From the NCBI GenBank assembly GCA_021154065.1, contig JAJKJG010000410.1, positions 1-7,733 on the forward strand: 7,733 nt of DNA, in the 5' to 3' direction. Source of the stretch: Methylobacterium sp. (GTDB lineage: Bacteria > Pseudomonadota > Alphaproteobacteria > Rhizobiales > Beijerinckiaceae). The position numbers and the translations under genes were made by a program. The notes beneath the pieces were generated by a model, which did not search any database, was not told where the DNA came from, and worked only from the letters and a program-made list of their open reading frames with translations. Shown piece after piece: positions 1 through 6,317 of this stretch (positions within the stretch are counted from its first letter, which is position 1; each line of letters opens with the position of its first letter).

Positions 1-2
1 GG

Positions 3-485
3 GCGCTTGCCGGGATGCGGGACCTTCAGTGGCGGCTCACCATTGCCGGCAGCCTCGACCGCGCGCCGCAAACCGCCGATACCCTCGCAGCTCTCATCGC
101 GGCCGAAGGACTCAGCCGCCGCATCGCGCTTACCGGCGCCGTCGACGATGCGACGCTCGCCCGGCTCTACGACGGCGCCGACGTCTTCGTCTCGCCGTCG
201 CTCTTCGAGGGCTACGGCATGGTCCTGGCCGAGGCGATGGCGCGCGGGCTGCCGATCGTCGCCTCGACCGGAGGCGCCGCCGCCGAAACCGTGCCTGACG
301 CGGCAGCCATCAAGGTCCCCCCCGGCGACGCCGCCGCGCTCGCCGCGGCGCTCGCCGGCATGATCGCCGACGCGCCGCTGCGCCGCCGTTTCGCCGATGC
401 GTCCTGGGCCGCCGGCCGGGCGCTGCCGCGCTGGAGCGATACCGCCGCGGCCGTCGCGGCGGTGCTGAAACAGGCGGCGGCATGA
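3..485 (+). CDS. Glycosyltransferase family 4-type protein, C-terminal part (5' end outside window)
   Basis: The reading frame is open from the left edge (base 3), so this is the 3' end of a longer gene; the ATG at 15 is probably internal. About 160 residues are visible, against roughly 350-400 for the family, so the acceptor-binding N-terminal domain is missing. Numbering from the ATG at 15, the strand pattern WRLTIAGSL, then RIALTGAVDD, LARLYDGADVFVSPS and FEGYGMVLAEAMARGLPIVAS is the nucleotide-sugar-binding Rossmann half of a GT-B enzyme. E65 and E73 form the EX7E motif that contacts the donor sugar nucleotide in retaining GT4 enzymes. The protein is expected to be cytosolic or peripheral to the membrane, transferring a sugar from a nucleotide donor; donor and acceptor cannot be read from this fragment. 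Its stop overlaps the start of the next gene by 4 bases, indicating translational coupling. The family call is secure, the substrate unknown. Confidence 0.88.
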   Translation, partial: ALAGMRDLQWRLTIAGSLDRAPQTADTLAALIAAEGLSRRIALTGAVDDATLARLYDGADVFVSPSLFEGYGMVLAEAMARGLPIVASTGGAAAETVPDAAAIKVPPGDAAALAAALAGMIADAPLRRRFADASWAAGRALPRWSDTAAAVAAVLKQAAA

Positions 486-1324
486 GCGGATTCAGCGCCG
501 AATGGCTGGCTCTGCGCGAGCCTGCCGACCATCACGCCCGCAACCGCGCCCTCGTGGCGGAGCTGCGCTCCGTCTTCGCCGGCCGCGACACCGCCGCGAT
601 CATCGACCTCGGCTGCGGCACCGGCTCGAACCTGCGGGCGCTTGCCGCCTCGCTTCCGCGCCGCCAGTCCTGGCGCCTCGTCGACCGCGACCCGGCGTTG
701 CTTGGCGCGGCGCGCGAGCGGCTCTCGGCGTGGGCGGACGCGAGCGAGGCGGGCGCCGAGCTTCACCTGCGGAAGGGCGGCTGCGACATCGCGGTGTGCT
801 TCGTCGAGGCCGATCTCGCGCAAGGCGTCGCGCTGCTTCTCGGCGATGGCGGGGTCGATCTCGTGACGGCAGCGGCGCTGTTCGATCTCGTCTCGGCGTC
901 CTGGATCGGCAGCTTCGCGCGGGAGGTCGCCGCGGCCGGAGCTGCCTTCTACACCGCCCTCACCTACGACGGGGCCGACGGCTGGTCGCCGCCGCATCCG
1001 GCCGACGCGGCGATGCTCGCCGGGTTCCACGCCCACCAGCGCCGCGACAAGGGTTTCGGCCCCGCCGCCGGACCGCGGGCAACCGAGCTTCTCGAGGCGG
1101 CATTGCGCGCCGAAGGCTACGACGTGCGCAGCGCCGTCAGTCCCTGGCGCCTCGGCCGAGGCGACGCCGCGCTGATGCGCGAGCTCGCGCACGGCACTGC
1201 GGCGGCGGTGCGCGAGACCGGCACGGTCGCCGAGAGCACGATTCGCGACTGGCTCGACGCCCGTCTTGGCGCTGCCGCCTACGAAATCGGCCACCGCGAC
1301 TTCCTGGCGCTGCCGCCGCGATGA
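482..1324 (+). CDS. Class I SAM-dependent methyltransferase
   Basis: The product is 280 residues with a Rossmann-like methyltransferase core. Motif I is IIDLGCGTGSNL (residues 40-51), the glycine loop that holds S-adenosylmethionine. Post-I is WRLVDRD (64-70), where D68 would bind the ribose hydroxyls. A VEADL segment (108-112) fits the adenine-side acidic loop, and VDLVTAAALFDLV (125-137) is the motif IV strand. The C-terminal part contains YTALTYDGADGWSPPHP and a tail ending in HRDFLALP, probably the substrate lid. The ATG lies in an ATGA overlap with the upstream glycosyltransferase stop, so the two are almost certainly co-translated and act in one pathway, for example on a glycosylated small molecule or envelope glycan. 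No specific methyl acceptor can be named. The gene ends 3 bp from the stop of the convergent cytochrome b561 gene, leaving no room for a terminator between them. Confidence 0.85.
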   Translation: MSGFSAEWLALREPADHHARNRALVAELRSVFAGRDTAAIIDLGCGTGSNLRALAASLPRRQSWRLVDRDPALLGAARERLSAWADASEAGAELHLRKGGCDIAVCFVEADLAQGVALLLGDGGVDLVTAAALFDLVSASWIGSFAREVAAAGAAFYTALTYDGADGWSPPHPADAAMLAGFHAHQRRDKGFGPAAGPRATELLEAALRAEGYDVRSAVSPWRLGRGDAALMRELAHGTAAAVRETGTVAESTIRDWLDARLGAAAYEIGHRDFLALPPR

Positions 1325-1327
1325 GGC

Positions 1328-1867
1328 TCAGTCCGGGAGCATGCGCAGCAGCGTGCGGTCGCGGCGGATGAAGTGGTGCTGGAGCGCGCCGGCGACGTGA
1401 ACCGCCACGACCGCGAGAAGCGCGATGGCGAGGCCGATGTGGACTCGGAAAATCCATCCGGCGGCCTCCATGGTCGGCGCGTCCGGAATCGGCAGGCTGA
1501 CCGGCACCGTCCAGAAAAACCTCACCGGCTTGCAGCAATAGGAGGTGGCGATCCAGCCGACGAGCGGCACGAGGATGAACAGGACATAGAGCGCCGCATG
1601 CGAGACCTGCGCGGCGCGGCGCTGCCAGTCGGGCATGGGCTCGAAGGGCGGCGCACCGCGCACGCTTCGGATCGCGACACGGACGAGGGCGAGGGCGAGC
1701 ACGGTCAGTCCGAACGATTTGTGCAGCTCGAAGAGGGTGTTGGTGAGCGGCCCCTCGCCGAGGTTCGTCATGGCGATCGCGATCGCGACCTGCGTGACGA
1801 TCAGCGCCGCCATCGTCCAATGCAGCGCTTTCTGCGCGCCCGAATAGCGGCTCGGCGGTTCAGGCAT
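1328..1867 (-). CDS. Cytochrome b561-family diheme membrane protein
   Basis: The product is 179 residues, typical of the bacterial CybB-like branch. It shows four hydrophobic helices, at about residues 14-34, 51-66, 88-108 and 140-161. Candidate heme ligands are H16 (KALHW), H49 (ELHKSFG), H143 (RVHIGLA) and H157 (AVHVAG). Their positions match the pattern known for the family, in which helices 1 and 4 plus the second-helix region supply two bis-histidine b hemes. H90, H164 and H165 are further histidines. The protein probably passes electrons between quinol and a periplasmic acceptor in the inner membrane; some relatives are superoxide:quinone oxidoreductases. The ATG at 1867 is preceded by a GGAG seven bases upstream. 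The gene lies 18 bp downstream of argB on the same strand and is likely co-transcribed, although a metabolic link to arginine synthesis is not obvious. The double cysteine SYCC (111-112) in the helix 3-4 loop is an unexplained detail. Confidence 0.9.
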   Translation of the reverse strand: MPEPPSRYSGAQKALHWTMAALIVTQVAIAIAMTNLGEGPLTNTLFELHKSFGLTVLALALVRVAIRSVRGAPPFEPMPDWQRRAAQVSHAALYVLFILVPLVGWIATSYCCKPVRFFWTVPVSLPIPDAPTMEAAGWIFRVHIGLAIALLAVVAVHVAGALQHHFIRRDRTLLRMLPD

Positions 1868-1885
1868 CGAAAAGCTCCGGCTCCT

Positions 1886-2782
1886 CTACCCCCTGCGGAT
1901 CAGCGTACCAGCACCGTGGTCGGTGAACAGCTCGAGCAGCACCGAATGCGCGACCTTGCCGTCGAGGATCACCACCGCCTCGACGCCCTTCTCGAGGGCA
2001 TAGATGCAGGTCTCGATCTTCGGGATCATGCCGTCGGTGATGGTGCCGTCGGCGATCAGCCGGCGGCAATCGTCCATGGTCATCTCGGGGATCAGGTTCT
2101 TGTTCTTGTCGAGGACGCCGGGCACGTCGGTGAGGAGCAGCAGGCGCTTCGCCCCCATGGCGCCGGCGATCGCGCCGGCGAAGGTGTCGGCGTTGACGTT
2201 GTAGGTCTCGCCGTCCGAGCCGACCGCGACCGGGGCGAGCACCGGGATGAGCTCGGCCTTGAGCACCGCGTCGAGCACGGCGCGGTTGACGCGCTCCGGC
2301 TCGCCGACGAAGCCGAGGTCGACGTGGCGCTCGATGTTCGAGTCCGGGTCGACGACGGTGCGCGTCGCTTTCCTGGCGACGACCATGTTGCCGTCCTTGC
2401 CGCACAGCCCGATCGCCTTGCCGCCCTCGGCCCCGATCCAGCCGACGATCTGCTTGTTGATCGAGCCGGCGAGCACCATCTCGACGATCTCGACGGTGGC
2501 TTCGTCGGTCACGCGCAGGCCGGCCTTGAACTCGGACTTGATGCCGAGCTTGTCGAGCATGCGCCCGATCTGCGGCCCGCCGCCATGGACGACGATCGGC
2601 TTCAGCCCCGACTGCTCGAGGAGCACGACGTCCTCGGCGAAATCCTCGGCCGCGGCGCGGTCGCCCATGGCGTGGCCGCCGTATTTGATGACCACGACCT
2701 CCTCGTCGTAGCGCTGCATGTGCGGCAGAGCCTGCACGAGGATCTCGGCCTGCACGTGCACGTTCGGGAGCGGTTCGGCCAT
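1886..2782 (-). CDS. argB: N-acetylglutamate kinase (arginine biosynthesis)
   Basis: ArgB phosphorylates N-acetyl-L-glutamate with ATP, the second step of arginine synthesis, in the cytosol. The 298-residue product shows the amino-acid kinase fold: K33 in VIKYGGHAM (phosphate binding), VVHGGGPQI (64-72, substrate loop), GLRVTDEAT (88-96), YNVNADT (194-200), [11 protein letters not shown] (214-224) and DGMIPK (250-255). An amphipathic N-terminal helix (about residues 9-25) precedes the first strand, and the C-terminus has HSVLLELFT followed by GAGT. Both traits belong to the hexameric, arginine-feedback-inhibited class, so allosteric control by arginine is expected (family knowledge, not shown here). 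The start is set at the ATG giving MAEPLPNVH. The frame stays open 46 codons further to 2920, but that extension is proline/arginine-rich and matches nothing in ArgB. Upstream there is no remnant of the yihA/engB gene that precedes argB in many alphaproteobacteria. Confidence 0.97.
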   Translation of the reverse strand: MAEPLPNVHVQAEILVQALPHMQRYDEEVVVIKYGGHAMGDRAAAEDFAEDVVLLEQSGLKPIVVHGGGPQIGRMLDKLGIKSEFKAGLRVTDEATVEIVEMVLAGSINKQIVGWIGAEGGKAIGLCGKDGNMVVARKATRTVVDPDSNIERHVDLGFVGEPERVNRAVLDAVLKAELIPVLAPVAVGSDGETYNVNADTFAGAIAGAMGAKRLLLLTDVPGVLDKNKNLIPEMTMDDCRRLIADGTITDGMIPKIETCIYALEKGVEAVVILDGKVAHSVLLELFTDHGAGTLIRRG

Positions 2783-3050
2783 CGGCGACTCTTGGCGGGG
2801 CTGAGGAAGGCGAGCGCCTTCTAACCCAGCCCGGCCGCGGCCGAAAGCCGGGATCATCGCAAGCCCGCTCGCCGTCGCCGGCGCGAGCCGGCGCAGCCTC
2901 ATGGGCGAGGTCGCGGCCACCGCCGATCCCTTCGGGCGTTCGGGTCCCGCGACCGTCGAGGATTAACTTCAATAACCGGGCGCCGGAGTGGTGGATCGCT
3001 GCCTGCCATGTTACGAGCCGGTGCTCCGATGCCGACCCGCCCGCCCCCGC

Positions 3051-4268
3051 ATGCGTGACCGCCCCGGCTACGCCGCGTTCCGCTCGCGCGATTTCCGGCT
3101 CTTCAGCGCCTCGCGGCTGCTCTCGATCATGGCGCTGCAGATGCAGAACGTCGCCGTCGGCTGGCTCGTCTACGACCTCACCCGCTCGGCCTTCGCGCTC
3201 GGCCTCGTCGGGCTTGCCGCCTTCGTCCCGGCGCTCGCGCTCGTGCTCGTCACCGGCCACGTCGCGGACGCCTTCGACCGCCGGCTGATCATGCTCATCG
3301 CGCATGCCGCGACCGCGCTTTCGGCCGCCGGGCTCGTGCTCTTTGCGGCGATGGGCGCCGACGCGGCCTTGCCGGTCTACGGCCTCGTCGCGTTCGCCGG
3401 CACGGCGCGCGCCTTCGGCATGCCGGCCCAGCAGGCGCTGCTGCCGCTGCTCGTGCCGCGCGAGGATTTCGGCAACGCCGTCGCCTGGAACTCCTCCGTC
3501 AACCAGACCGCAACGATCTCCGGCCCGGCGCTCGGCGGCGTGCTCTATCTCCTCGGACCGACCGTCGTCTTCGCGACGGTCGCTGCCGCGTTCGCGGCGG
3601 CGGCGCTGCTCGCGGCGCTGATCGTGCCGCGGCCGCCGGAGCGGCGCCGCGAGCGGACGAGCTGGACGACGCTCGTCGCCGGGCTGTCCTTCATCCGCGT
3701 TCACCCGGTCGTGCTCGGCGCCATCAGCCTCGACCTCGTCGCGGTGTTCCTCGGCGGCGCGACGGCGCTCCTGCCGATCTTCGCGCAGGACATCCTGCAT
3801 GTCGGGCCGGTCGGCCTCGGCCTGTTGCGCAGCGCGCCTGCGGTCGGCGCGCTCGCCATGGCCTTTACCCTCGCGCACCGGCCCGTCGCCCGCAACGCCG
3901 GCCGGCGGATGCTGCAGGCTGTGGCGCTGTTCGGGCTGTCGACCATCGGCTTCAGCCTGTCGACGAGCCTGTATCTGTCGCTCGCCTGCCTCGCCGTCAT
4001 CGGCGCCGCCGACATGGTCAACGTCTATGTCCGCCAGACCCTCGTCCAGACCGAGACGCCGGACGCGATGCGCGGCCGCGTCGCAGCGGTGAACTCGATC
4101 TTCATCGGCGCCTCGAACGAGCTCGGCGAGTTCGAGTCCGGCACGCTCGCGGCGCTGCTGGGCGCCGTGCCGGCGGTCGTCATCGGCGGCGCCGCGACCA
4201 TCGCCGTCGCGGCGCTGTGGGGCCGGATGTTTCCCCAGCTTGCGGCGCGCGACAGGCTCATCGCCTAA
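3051..4268 (+). CDS. Major facilitator superfamily exporter (EntS-like, MFS_3 type)
   Basis: With the ATG at 3051 the product has 405 residues. It opens with RPGYAAFRSRDFRLFSASRLLS, the F-R-x-R-D-F-R-L start common in this MFS branch (compare EntS and other DUF894 proteins). The protein is strongly hydrophobic, consistent with 12 transmembrane segments. Motif A, GHVADAFDRRLIM, lies between helices 2 and 3 (about residues 69-81). PAQQALLPLLVPREDFGNAVAWNSSVNQTATISGPALGG is the typical helix 4-5 region, and PDAMRGRVAAVNSIF is the second-half equivalent near helix 10. The family effluxes siderophores, drugs or metabolites by proton antiport; the substrate cannot be inferred. The start is uncertain: in-frame GTG codons at 2988, 2991 and 3021 would add up to 21 cysteine- and arginine-containing residues, and none of the candidates has a convincing Shine-Dalgarno. 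The gene is divergent from argB, with about 270 bp between the starts. Confidence 0.9.
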   Translation: MRDRPGYAAFRSRDFRLFSASRLLSIMALQMQNVAVGWLVYDLTRSAFALGLVGLAAFVPALALVLVTGHVADAFDRRLIMLIAHAATALSAAGLVLFAAMGADAALPVYGLVAFAGTARAFGMPAQQALLPLLVPREDFGNAVAWNSSVNQTATISGPALGGVLYLLGPTVVFATVAAAFAAAALLAALIVPRPPERRRERTSWTTLVAGLSFIRVHPVVLGAISLDLVAVFLGGATALLPIFAQDILHVGPVGLGLLRSAPAVGALAMAFTLAHRPVARNAGRRMLQAVALFGLSTIGFSLSTSLYLSLACLAVIGAADMVNVYVRQTLVQTETPDAMRGRVAAVNSIFIGASNELGEFESGTLAALLGAVPAVVIGGAATIAVAALWGRMFPQLAARDRLIA

Positions 4269-4274
4269 CCCTCT

Positions 4275-4283
4275 CCCTTCAAG
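4275..4283 (+). repeat. Left copy of putative target-site duplication
   Basis: CCCTTCAAG directly before the left terminal inverted repeat. The same nine bases follow the right end at 4520-4528. The last G may belong to the element, and three further matching bases to the left (TCT) are shared by chance with the element's right end. The true duplication is therefore between 7 and 9 bp. Confidence 0.6.
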
Positions 4284-4336
4284 AGACCTCTGCGAAATGA
4301 GTTCGGCGCCGCTTCGCGGCAGCTTCTTGCGCTGGG

Positions 4337-4374
4337 TCCCGGGTCGCATTCCGCTTCGCTGCATGCGCCCGGGA
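4337..4374 (+). repeat. REP-like hairpin inside the left arm of the palindromic element
   Basis: TCCCGGG (4337-4343) plus CGCAT (4345-4349) pair with ATGCG (4363-4367) and CCCGGGA (4368-4374). This gives a 12-bp stem with a single bulged T at 4344 and a 13-base loop at 4350-4362. This is the size and form of a REP unit. The loop sequence is repeated inverted in the right arm. Confidence 0.65.
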
Positions 4375-4417
4375 AAGCGGCGGATGGAATTGGCGCTTGG
4401 TCTCTCAACAGCCCTTT

Positions 4418-4463
4418 CCCGGAAGCCTGTAACGCAGCGAAGCGGAGTGGAAGGCTATCCGGG
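4418..4463 (-). repeat. REP-like hairpin inside the right arm of the palindromic element
   Basis: CCCGG (4418-4422) pairs with CCGGG (4459-4463), and AGCCT (4424-4428) pairs with AGGCT (4452-4456), with a small internal loop between them. It is related to the left-arm hairpin in opposite orientation, so the element can be read as two inverted REP-like units (BIME-like) between terminal repeats. Confidence 0.6.
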
Positions 4464-4517
4464 ACCCAGCGGAAGACTCGCCGCGAAGCGGCGCCGAATC
4501 TCACCTTTTGCAGAGGT

Positions 4518-4532
4518 CTCCCTTCAAGGGAG
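4518..4532 (-). terminator. Short stem-loop after fccB, possible weak terminator
   Basis: CTCCCT (4518-4523) pairs with AGGGAG (4527-4532) around a 3-base loop, 12 bp past the fccB stop. No T-run follows on either strand, so intrinsic termination is doubtful. Before the insertion this stem would have stood alone between the convergent MFS and fccB genes. Confidence 0.3.
4520..4528 (+). repeat. Right copy of putative target-site duplication
   Basis: CCCTTCAAG, identical to 4275-4283, directly after the right terminal inverted repeat. Joining the left flank to the sequence after this copy restores an uninterrupted CTCCCTTCAAGGGAGG, which reads as a plausible pre-insertion site. Confidence 0.6.
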
Positions 4533-4544
4533 GTGGCAGCGGGC

Positions 4545-5819
4545 TCATCCGAACACGTCGGCCGTGAAGCCCGCATACCAGCCCATGTTCTCGGCCTGCG
4601 TCTGGCGCCGGACCTCGGGTGTCTCGCCCTTCTGCGAGACGAAGGTCGAGACGGCGGCGATCTTGCCGTCCTTCGCCTCGTAGGCGCCGCCGACCTTTAC
4701 GGTGTCGTCGGTCTCGATCAGGCTCCAGCAGGTGTTGGTGTAGCGGGCCGGGAAGGTCCGGGCCTGGGCGAGCTCGCCGCGCACCATCATGGCCGCGACC
4801 TTGGCCTGGCTGTTCGCCGAGAACGCCGATTTCGGCATGTCGCCCGGGATGCAGGCGTCGCCGACGACGTAGACGTTCGGGTCGCTTACCGATTTCATGC
4901 TCGCCGGATCGACCGGGCACCAGCCGGTCTGGTTCGCGAGCCCGGCGTCGCGGGCGATCTTGCCCGCCATCTGGGCCGGGATGACGTTGACGAGGGCGGC
5001 CTTGTAGGTCTCGAGATCGGTCCTGACCGTCATCGCCGACGGGTCGACGCCCTTGATGCCGCCGTGCATCTTCGGGTCCTGCCACTCGACCATGCCCGGG
5101 TAGTGCCGCTCCCAGCCCTCCTGGAAAAGGCCCTGCTTCGAGAAGCTGTCCTTGGAATCGAGCACGACGATGCGCGACGTCTTGTGGCCTTTGGCTTTGA
5201 GCACATGGGCCATCATCGAGACGCGCTCGTAGGGGCCGGGCGGGCAGCGGTACGGGTTCGGCGGCGCCACCATGACGATCAGGCTGCCGTCGGCGAGCGC
5301 CTCGAGCTGCTTCTTCAGGAGTTGCGTCTGCGGCCCCGCCTTCCAGGCGTGCGGCATGACCTCGGCGGCCTCTTCGGAATAGCCCGGGACGGAGTCGAAG
5401 CGGAGGTCGATGCCCGGCGCGACGACGAGCCGGTCGTAGCCCATCTCCGAGCCGTCGGCGAGGCGGATCGTCCGCGCGTTGCGGTCGATGGCGGCGACCG
5501 CCTGGTGCACGAGCCTGACGCCGTAGCCCGAGGCGAGCTTGTCGTAGGAATGGGTGATCGAGGCCCAGTCGCGGAAGCCGCCGAGGAACAGGTTCGAATG
5601 GAAACAGGTGGTGAACGCCCGCTGCGGCTCGACGAGCGTCACCTCGATGGCGCCGTTCGAATCCTTGGCGATGTACTTCGCGGCGGTGGCGCCTCCCGGC
5701 CCGCCGCCGACGACGATGACGCGCGGCTTTGCCTGCGCGAGCGCCGGGCGGGGAAGGTGGCCTGCGAAGACGACGGCGCCGGTGCCGGCGAGGAACCGTC
5801 TGCGATGGATGCGGGTCAT
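4545..5819 (-). CDS. fccB: Flavocytochrome c sulfide dehydrogenase, flavoprotein subunit
   Basis: FccB (SoxF-like) oxidises sulfide in the periplasm and hands electrons to the cytochrome subunit FccA. The 424-residue precursor begins with a twin-arginine leader (RRRFLAG, residues 6-12) and a likely cleavage after ALAQA (residue 30), so it is exported folded with FAD. The dinucleotide loop is VIVVGGGPGGATAA (34-47). C72 in TTCFHSN sits at mature position 42, where the Allochromatium protein carries its covalent 8-alpha-S-cysteinyl FAD. C192 (YRCPPGPYERVSM) and C364 (TNTCWSLI) fit the redox-active disulfide pair. A second FAD contact is VYVVGDAC (316-323). All key cysteines are therefore present, which separates it from plain sulfide:quinone reductases. 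The ATG at 5819 has a strong GGGAGG immediately upstream. The gene follows fccA by 20 bp on the same strand. Family call secure; activity inferred. Confidence 0.95.
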   Translation of the reverse strand: MTRIHRRRFLAGTGAVVFAGHLPRPALAQAKPRVIVVGGGPGGATAAKYIAKDSNGAIEVTLVEPQRAFTTCFHSNLFLGGFRDWASITHSYDKLASGYGVRLVHQAVAAIDRNARTIRLADGSEMGYDRLVVAPGIDLRFDSVPGYSEEAAEVMPHAWKAGPQTQLLKKQLEALADGSLIVMVAPPNPYRCPPGPYERVSMMAHVLKAKGHKTSRIVVLDSKDSFSKQGLFQEGWERHYPGMVEWQDPKMHGGIKGVDPSAMTVRTDLETYKAALVNVIPAQMAGKIARDAGLANQTGWCPVDPASMKSVSDPNVYVVGDACIPGDMPKSAFSANSQAKVAAMMVRGELAQARTFPARYTNTCWSLIETDDTVKVGGAYEAKDGKIAAVSTFVSQKGETPEVRRQTQAENMGWYAGFTADVFG

Positions 5820-5839
5820 GCTGCCTCCCTAGGAATTGG

Positions 5840-6166
5840 TCATTGCGCCGGGGGTGCCGGCAGGCTGCCGAAATAGGCCGCGAGCGCGGCGATCTCCTCG
5901 TCGGACAGCCGCGCCGCGATGGTCTGCATCACGGGGTTCGCTCTCCGCCGCAGCTTATACTCGTTCATGACCGCGACGAAGGTCTCTTCCGGCCAGGCGA
6001 GGATCGGCGGGATGCCCTGGTAGCGCCCGCTGAGCTGATGACACGCGACGCATTCCGAGGAGAGATACTCGCCGAACGCCCGGTCGGCGGCGCGGGCCGG
6101 GACCGTCAAGGCGGCGAGCAGCGCCGCCGCTGCGGCGGGTTTTCGCCATGGGAGGGGGCTTGGCAC
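5840..6166 (-). CDS. fccA: Flavocytochrome c sulfide dehydrogenase, monoheme cytochrome subunit
   Basis: This 108-residue c-type cytochrome is the electron acceptor for FccB. An N-terminal signal peptide (hydrophobic Ala/Leu stretch, residues 11-22, likely cut after ARA at 26) sends it to the periplasm through Sec. The single heme site is CVACH (39-43), and M80 in NPVMQTIA is the probable sixth ligand. LSDEEIAALAAYFGSLP (88-103) is the usual C-terminal helix of class I cytochromes. With one heme it resembles the small cytochrome subunits of Chlorobium and several proteobacteria rather than the diheme FccA of Allochromatium. Translation starts at a GTG (6166), with AGGA ten bases upstream; the ATG at 6149 is in another frame. 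The order fccA-fccB with 20 bp between indicates one transcript and subunits made together. SoxE would be an equivalent name if a sox cluster exists elsewhere. Confidence 0.9.
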   Translation of the reverse strand: MPSPLPWRKPAAAAALLAALTVPARAADRAFGEYLSSECVACHQLSGRYQGIPPILAWPEETFVAVMNEYKLRRRANPVMQTIAARLSDEEIAALAAYFGSLPAPPAQ

Positions 6167-6266
6167 GTCCGATCGATCCTATCCGCATCATCGGCGAACA
6201 GGACCGATCGGGAAAGAGCCCTGCGAGCCGAAGCGCCGAGCTACGGTCGCGGCGCGGCGGCGGAGA

Positions 6267-6295
6267 TTGAGGCCGGCGCGACCTGTCCCTACATT
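6267..6295 (+). promoter_or_regulatory. Candidate sigma70-type promoter for the substrate-binding protein gene
   Basis: TTGAGG (6267-6272) and TACATT (6290-6295) are separated by 17 bp; each hexamer matches four of six consensus positions. Initiation would fall near 6302, giving a leader of about 35 bases that ends in GGGAGGAA (6326-6333), a strong ribosome binding site just before the ATG at 6337. The leftward promoter for fccAB must also lie in this 170-bp gap but is not evident. Confidence 0.4.
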
Positions 6296-6317
6296 GCCCG
6301 GCGAAGCCGGCGCGACC
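6272..6317 (+). repeat. 12-bp direct repeat around the candidate promoter
   Basis: GCCGGCGCGACC occurs at 6272-6283, within the promoter spacer, and again at 6306-6317, just downstream of the expected start of transcription. The 34-bp start-to-start spacing is close to three helical turns. This is compatible with a dimeric regulator, but the GC-rich wording makes chance recurrence possible. Confidence 0.3.

Larger units (their letters stand above)
4283..4520. mobile_element. MITE-like or REP-composite palindromic element with terminal inverted repeats
   Basis: This non-coding 238-bp block is a long imperfect inverted repeat. The ends are a perfect 11-base terminal repeat: GAGACCTCTGC at 4283-4293 and its complement at 4510-4520. 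Inside, a 19-base block (4302-4320) recurs exactly inverted at 4480-4498. CTGGGTCCCGG (4332-4342) recurs inverted at 4459-4469, and the 13 bases at 4350-4362 recur inverted at 4434-4446. Arms of about 95 and 107 bases (4283-4377, 4414-4520) flank a unique centre of 36 bases (4378-4413). By eye the arms are roughly three-quarters identical. The short direct repeat CCTTCAA (up to 9 bases depending on how the ends are drawn) abuts both ends, as a target duplication would. There is no room for a transposase, so movement would need one in trans. A folded chromosomal hairpin that was never mobile is the alternative, but terminal repeats plus a flanking duplication favour insertion. Confidence 0.75.

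Noticed and set aside
212..1294. Open frame of 360 codons on the minus strand opposite the glycosyltransferase and methyltransferase
   Set aside because: No recognisable domain; the plus-strand genes account for the coding signal.
2806..2821. GAAGGC-GAGC-GCCTTC stem-loop in the leader region of argB, about 24 bases before its start
   Set aside because: Only 6 bp with no T-run or alternative pairing partner, so I could not support attenuation or a riboswitch.
1373..2824. Open frame of 483 codons on the plus strand across cytochrome b561 and argB
   Set aside because: Antisense shadow rich in His, Asp, Arg and Glu; the genes on the other strand have clear motifs.
2876..2893. Perfect 7-bp stem with a GCGA loop in the argB/MFS intergenic region
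   Set aside because: Made only of CGCCGGC-type words that recur by chance in this GC-rich DNA; no associated promoter or terminator feature.
2783..2920. 46-codon upstream extension of argB to an earlier ATG
   Set aside because: The extension is Pro/Arg/Ala-rich and unlike any ArgB N-terminus; the internal ATG gives the normal family length.
1860..4364. Open frame of 834 codons on the minus strand, antisense to the MFS gene and out of frame through argB
   Set aside because: Composition is dominated by Arg, Gly, Ala, Asp and Glu with no domain. It is the usual stop-free shadow in GC-rich DNA and conflicts with two well-supported genes.
4240..4683. Open frames running through the palindromic element (plus strand 147 codons, minus strand 103 codons)
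   Set aside because: They span terminal repeats and hairpins, start or end in neighbouring genes, and show no protein-like pattern. The element looks non-coding.
4533..5876. Open frame of 447 codons on the plus strand opposite fccB
   Set aside because: Low-complexity Arg/Asp/Ala/Val shadow covering a gene with unmistakable flavoprotein motifs; it begins inside the intergenic repeat flank.
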